From: Candidatus Aminicenantota bacterium
GTDB taxonomy: Bacteria > Acidobacteriota > Aminicenantia > JAMOAD01
Length of the DNA stretch: 28,996 nucleotides
Direction: 5' to 3'
Assembly (NCBI GenBank): GCA_027061995.1
Contig: JAMOUT010000083.1
Coordinates: forward strand, 1-28,996
How positions within the stretch are numbered: position 1 is the first letter of the stretch; each line of letters begins with the position of its first letter. The notes under the pieces are model-generated. The model was not told the origin of the DNA, made no database searches, and was given only the letters and a program-made list of their open reading frames with translations. Positions 24,901 through 28,996 of the stretch are shown here, piece by piece. The position numbers were made by a program, and so were the translations under genes.

Positions 24901-25463
24901 ATGTTCTTGTTCTTGATACGGAGGTATATTCAAATACAGGCGGACAATCTTCAAAAGCCACCTCTTTTTCCGCAACAGCAAAATTTGCGACAGCAGGTAA
25001 AAGAACGGCGAAAAAAGATTTGGGACTTATTGCAATGAGTTACGGTTATATATATGTAGCTTCAATATCTCTCGGGGCAAATCCGGCTCAAGCTGTAAAA
25101 GCCTTTGTTGAAGCCGAAGCTTATGACGGACCATCTCTTATAATAGCCTATTCCCCTTGTATTGCTCACGGATTTGATATGAGATTTACTGTTGACGAAG
25201 AGAAAAATGCGGTCAGATCAGGTTATTGGAAATTATACAGATACAACCCGATGTTAAAGAAAGAGGGTAAGAATCCGTTTATCTATGAGACAAAAGATCC
25301 TAAGATGGATATGATAGATTTCTTGATGAATGAGATAAGATTTACAGCTCTTAAAAGACAATTCCCGGAGATAGCGGATAGTCTTTTCAAACAAGCAAAA
25401 GAATTAAAGGCTGAAAAACACGAATTTTACAAAAAATTCAAAAAAGCATTTGATAAAGAATAA
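21924..25463 (+). CDS. nifJ: Pyruvate:ferredoxin (flavodoxin) oxidoreductase, single-chain
   Basis: It oxidises pyruvate with CoA to acetyl-CoA and CO2, reducing ferredoxin. At 1179 residues it is a full-length fused enzyme. The N-terminal domain has PITPSSPMGE and MQSEGGASGAVHG (about 30-80), followed by the CoA-domain region. The gamma-type domain has GYGSDGTVGANKN (about 417-429). Two ferredoxin motifs are CIQCNLCALVCP (about 688) and CTGCGDCVEVCP (about 743). The C-terminal TPP domain has CAGCGE (about 811), with ATGCSSIYGG further on and GGDGWAYDIG (about 967). The EVYSNTGGQ string follows. All cluster and TPP residues are intact. It is monocistronic, with a strong terminator. The same reaction partner (ferredoxin) links it to EtfA, divergently encoded. 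Confidence 0.97.
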   Translation: MSKKMETIDGNTAAAHVAYAYSEVAAIYPITPSSPMGELADSWAAFGRKNIFGENVEVIEMQSEGGASGAVHGSLSAGALTTTFTASQGLLLMIPNLHKIAGEMLPTVFHVSARSLAAQSLSIFGDHSDIMAVRNTGFALLGSSSVQEVMDLGIVAHLSTLEAKVPFIHFFDGFRTSHEIQKVEVIDYDTMASLLDMKFIEDFRKRALNPDKPFLKVGAQNPDVYFQGRETVNKYYDATPEIVQKYMDILAKKIGRQYHIFEYTGHPEAEYVVISMGSSADTIEETVNYLVRKGEKVGQIKVRLYRPFSIKHFIDVIPKSAKNIIVLDRTKEPGSIGEPLYLDVVAALKGRDISVIGGRYGLSSKEFTPSMVKAVFDYAKSNGSHNFTVGINDDVTNLSIPVKDQIDTEPEGAVRCIFWGYGSDGTVGANKNSIKIIGNYTDMYAQGYFSYDSKKSGGITISHLRFGKSRIQSPYLITKADFVALHKPEYIGRYDILGPIKEGGIFLLNSQWDDDKVFEHFTKEMQETIIKKKIKVYNINALKIAKEVGLGGRINTVMQAAFFKISGVLPEDKAIKLIKDYIEKTFARKGEKIVKMNWAAVDKAVEALHEVKVPSSVDEIKTSYKAPRLIPENSDDFTVNIIERIMHLKGDEIPVSQMPIDGAVPTGTAALEKRGIAPEVPKWVADNCIQCNLCALVCPHAAIRVKQIDPESLKGAPESFTTIKSNTKNDRDLQYKVQVYVEDCTGCGDCVEVCPTKDKALVFSPIEEERKLGENENEKFFEDLPDILDGAPITTYKGSQFKTPLFEFSGACAGCGETPYVKLVTQLFGERMIIANATGCSSIYGGTFPTVPYTKNKEGQGPAWANSLFEDNAEYGFGMRLAVDSNRKQLKSNIKLLLEKGTTSELKEALENSLNLWDKTDAEAQKAAKKVKELLKPALEKANDETKHVVRKIIELQDYLVDRSVWSIGGDGWAYDIGYGGLDHVLAANKNINVLVLDTEVYSNTGGQSSKATSFSATAKFATAGKRTAKKDLGLIAMSYGYIYVASISLGANPAQAVKAFVEAEAYDGPSLIIAYSPCIAHGFDMRFTVDEEKNAVRSGYWKLYRYNPMLKKEGKNPFIYETKDPKMDMIDFLMNEIRFTALKRQFPEIADSLFKQAKELKAEKHEFYKKFKKAFDKE

Positions 25464-25480
25464 TTAATCTGAAATATAAA

Positions 25481-25514
25481 AAAGGGCGGAATGAAAATTC
25501 CGCCCTTTTTTTTT
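25481..25514 (+). terminator. Rho-independent terminator of PFOR
   Basis: A perfect 12-bp stem AAAGGGCGGAAT / ATTCCGCCCTTT closed by a GAAA loop and followed by a run of T's. It starts 18 bases after the stop codon. Confidence 0.92.
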
Positions 25515-25738
25515 GCTCCACCGATTTTTTCCTTAGTTTTTCAAGTAAAACACCTGAAATAATAATCATTGTAAATTAGTAAATTCGGACTTTGACTTTT
25601 TATTATGCACGATTTTACTGACTATAAACAACGGATTTATACTGTAAAACAAAACTTATTCTCCTCTTCTATGTGACATAATTTATTGTATCGTTTTATG
25701 ACATTTTTATTTTGTAATTTCAAAAAAAAATTTTTTAC

Positions 25739-25768
25739 TTGATTTTTATTCTGAAAAGTGCATATAAT
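25739..25768 (+). promoter_or_regulatory. str operon promoter, distal
   Basis: TTGATT (25739-25744), an 18-base spacer and a perfect TATAAT (25763-25768), giving a leader of about 130 bases before rpsL. Confidence 0.45.
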
Positions 25769-25815
25769 AATTTATTATAGGATAAAAAAAATTAAAAAAT
25801 AATTTTGTTTTCTTA

Positions 25816-25844
25816 TTGACAGCAAGCCTGTTTTTTGCTATCAT
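25816..25844 (+). promoter_or_regulatory. str operon promoter, proximal
   Basis: A perfect TTGACA (25816-25821), a 17-base spacer and TATCAT (25839-25844), giving a leader of about 56 bases. This is the better of the two candidates. Confidence 0.65.
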
Positions 25845-25906
25845 CAATACGCTTTTTGTTTAAACGGAAAGTAATTTAATTATTAATTTTTTAATGGAGG
25901 TTTGTT

Positions 25907-26284
25907 TTGCCTACTATAAACCAATTGATTAGACACGGTAGAAAGAAGGTTAAAGGAAAAAGTAAAGCACCGGCTTTACAAAGAAATCCTTTGAAAAAAG
26001 GTGTGTGCACAAAAGTATTTACCACTACTCCGAAAAAACCTAATTCAGCTTTGAGGAAGGTAGCGAGAGTCAGATTATCCAATGGTATAGAGGTTACTGC
26101 ATATATTCCCGGAATCGGACACAATCTTCAGGAACACCATCAGGTGCTTGTCAGAGGAGGCAGAGTTAAGGATTTGCCCGGTGTTAAATATCATATAGTT
26201 AGAGGTTCCCTTGATTTGCAGGGTGTTGAAGGAAGAAAAAAATCAAGGTCTAAATATGGAACAAAAAAACCTAAACAAAAATAA
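25907..26284 (+). CDS. rpsL: 30S ribosomal protein S12
   Basis: A 125-residue protein at the decoding centre of the small subunit. [11 protein letters not shown] at the start, [19 protein letters not shown] (about 39-57) and [10 protein letters not shown] (about 83-92) are diagnostic. Both conserved lysines at the streptomycin-resistance positions (PKKPNS and RVKDLPG) are wild type. The start codon is TTG: no ATG is available, TGGAGG lies 6 bases upstream, and homology begins exactly there. First gene of rpsL-rpsG-fusA-tuf. Confidence 0.98.
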   Translation: MPTINQLIRHGRKKVKGKSKAPALQRNPLKKGVCTKVFTTTPKKPNSALRKVARVRLSNGIEVTAYIPGIGHNLQEHHQVLVRGGRVKDLPGVKYHIVRGSLDLQGVEGRKKSRSKYGTKKPKQK

Positions 26285-26303
26285 AGGATAACAGAGGTGT
26301 AAT

Positions 26304-26774
26304 ATGTCAAGAAGAGGCGCGGCAAAAATTAGAGAATATGCTCCGGATACGCTGTATAATTCAAAAGTTATTTCCAAATTAATAAATATGATAATGTGGG
26401 ATGGTAAAAAAACCGTAGCAGAGCAGATAGTTTACGGAGCGATGGATATTTTAAAAGAAAAAACAAAACAGGACCCGTTGTCCGTTGTTTTGAAAGCGAT
26501 TGATAATGTAAAACCCGAGATAGAGACAAGGTCAAGAAGAGTCGGAGGAGCCACATATCAGGTTCCCGTGGAGGTTTCTCAAAGAAGAAGATTAACTCTT
26601 GCTTTAAGATGGATAATCAGGTATTCGAGAGAAAAATCGGGAAAAAGTATGCATGAAAAATTAGCTGCAGAATTATTAGATGCTTTTAATCTTAGGGGTA
26701 GCTCCATTAAGAAAAGGGAAGATACTCATAAGATGGCTGAAGCAAACAGAGCCTTTGCTCATTATATATGGTAA
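26304..26774 (+). CDS. rpsG: 30S ribosomal protein S7
   Basis: A 156-residue primary 16S-rRNA-binding protein of the small-subunit head. [15 protein letters not shown], the [23 protein letters not shown] block (about 73-95), [10 protein letters not shown] and the end [18 protein letters not shown] are all diagnostic, and the length is standard. GAGGTG precedes the ATG. It lies 19 bases after rpsL. In E. coli S7 is the translational repressor of this operon; here that is untested. Confidence 0.98.
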   Translation: MSRRGAAKIREYAPDTLYNSKVISKLINMIMWDGKKTVAEQIVYGAMDILKEKTKQDPLSVVLKAIDNVKPEIETRSRRVGGATYQVPVEVSQRRRLTLALRWIIRYSREKSGKSMHEKLAAELLDAFNLRGSSIKKREDTHKMAEANRAFAHYIW

Positions 26775-26782
26775 TTTAAACG

Positions 26783-28996
<2,214 letters not shown>

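Larger units (their letters stand above)
25464..25906. other. Spacer between PFOR and the str operon
   Basis: This 443-base stretch holds the PFOR terminator (25481-25514) and two promoters for rpsL (25739-25768, 25816-25844). In the rest (25515-25735) I see only A/T-rich DNA with no supported gene. Confidence 0.6.

Overview
The window comes from an AT-rich bacterial chromosome of a fermentative, strictly anaerobic type. The evidence is a single-chain pyruvate:ferredoxin oxidoreductase, an acyl-CoA dehydrogenase next to an electron-transfer flavoprotein whose alpha subunit carries two [4Fe-4S] clusters, formyltetrahydrofolate synthetase and flavin-dependent ThyX. A MurU-AmgK-like fusion and signal-peptide proteins suggest a diderm envelope (inference). 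No marker lets me name a phylum; an uncultivated or deeply branching lineage is plausible. Apart from the bases cut off at the two ends, the window looks complete and ordinary in gene order. I see no CRISPR array, intact insertion sequence, prophage or defence island.

Layout. 1-575 (-) is a truncated secreted or lipoprotein gene, divergent from fhs (745-2409, +). A small XRE-type regulator (2401-2829, -) follows tRNA-Leu(UAA) (2868-2952, -). Next is a four-gene + operon: pgsA, a DUF89 phosphatase, thyX and a secreted protein (3128-5926). It converges with a - strand pair, a radical SAM/SPASM protein with a PqqD-like N-terminus and a membrane protein (8140-5923). mscL with a zinc-ribbon tail and a TPR-like fragment follow. 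A - strand block holds a tricorn-type protease, a DoxX/MauE-like membrane protein with a B3/B4-domain protein, a hybrid histidine kinase, and a nucleotidyltransferase-sugar kinase fusion (17818-9308). The energy block is acd-etfB-etfA (-) divergent from PFOR (+). The window ends in the str operon: rpsL, rpsG, fusA and the first 113 bases of tuf.

How the parts fit. PFOR and the Acd-EtfBA set would share a ferredoxin pool: PFOR reduces ferredoxin during pyruvate oxidation, and Acd/EtfAB could couple acyl-CoA reduction to ferredoxin, probably by flavin-based bifurcation. Fhs supplies or uses formyl-THF, and ThyX makes dTMP with CH2-THF.

The most interesting signals are regulatory. An 18-base motif (consensus TTAYTCGANNTTTAGGGG) lies at exactly the same 28-base distance upstream of the -35 box of three promoters: acd-etfBA, PFOR and the radical SAM pair. 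A degenerate copy precedes the DoxX operon. Separately, pgsA, the DoxX gene and the MurU-AmgK fusion have a -10 box about 5-9 bases before the start codon and no Shine-Dalgarno, which suggests leaderless mRNAs. Other genes here have strong AGGAGG sites.
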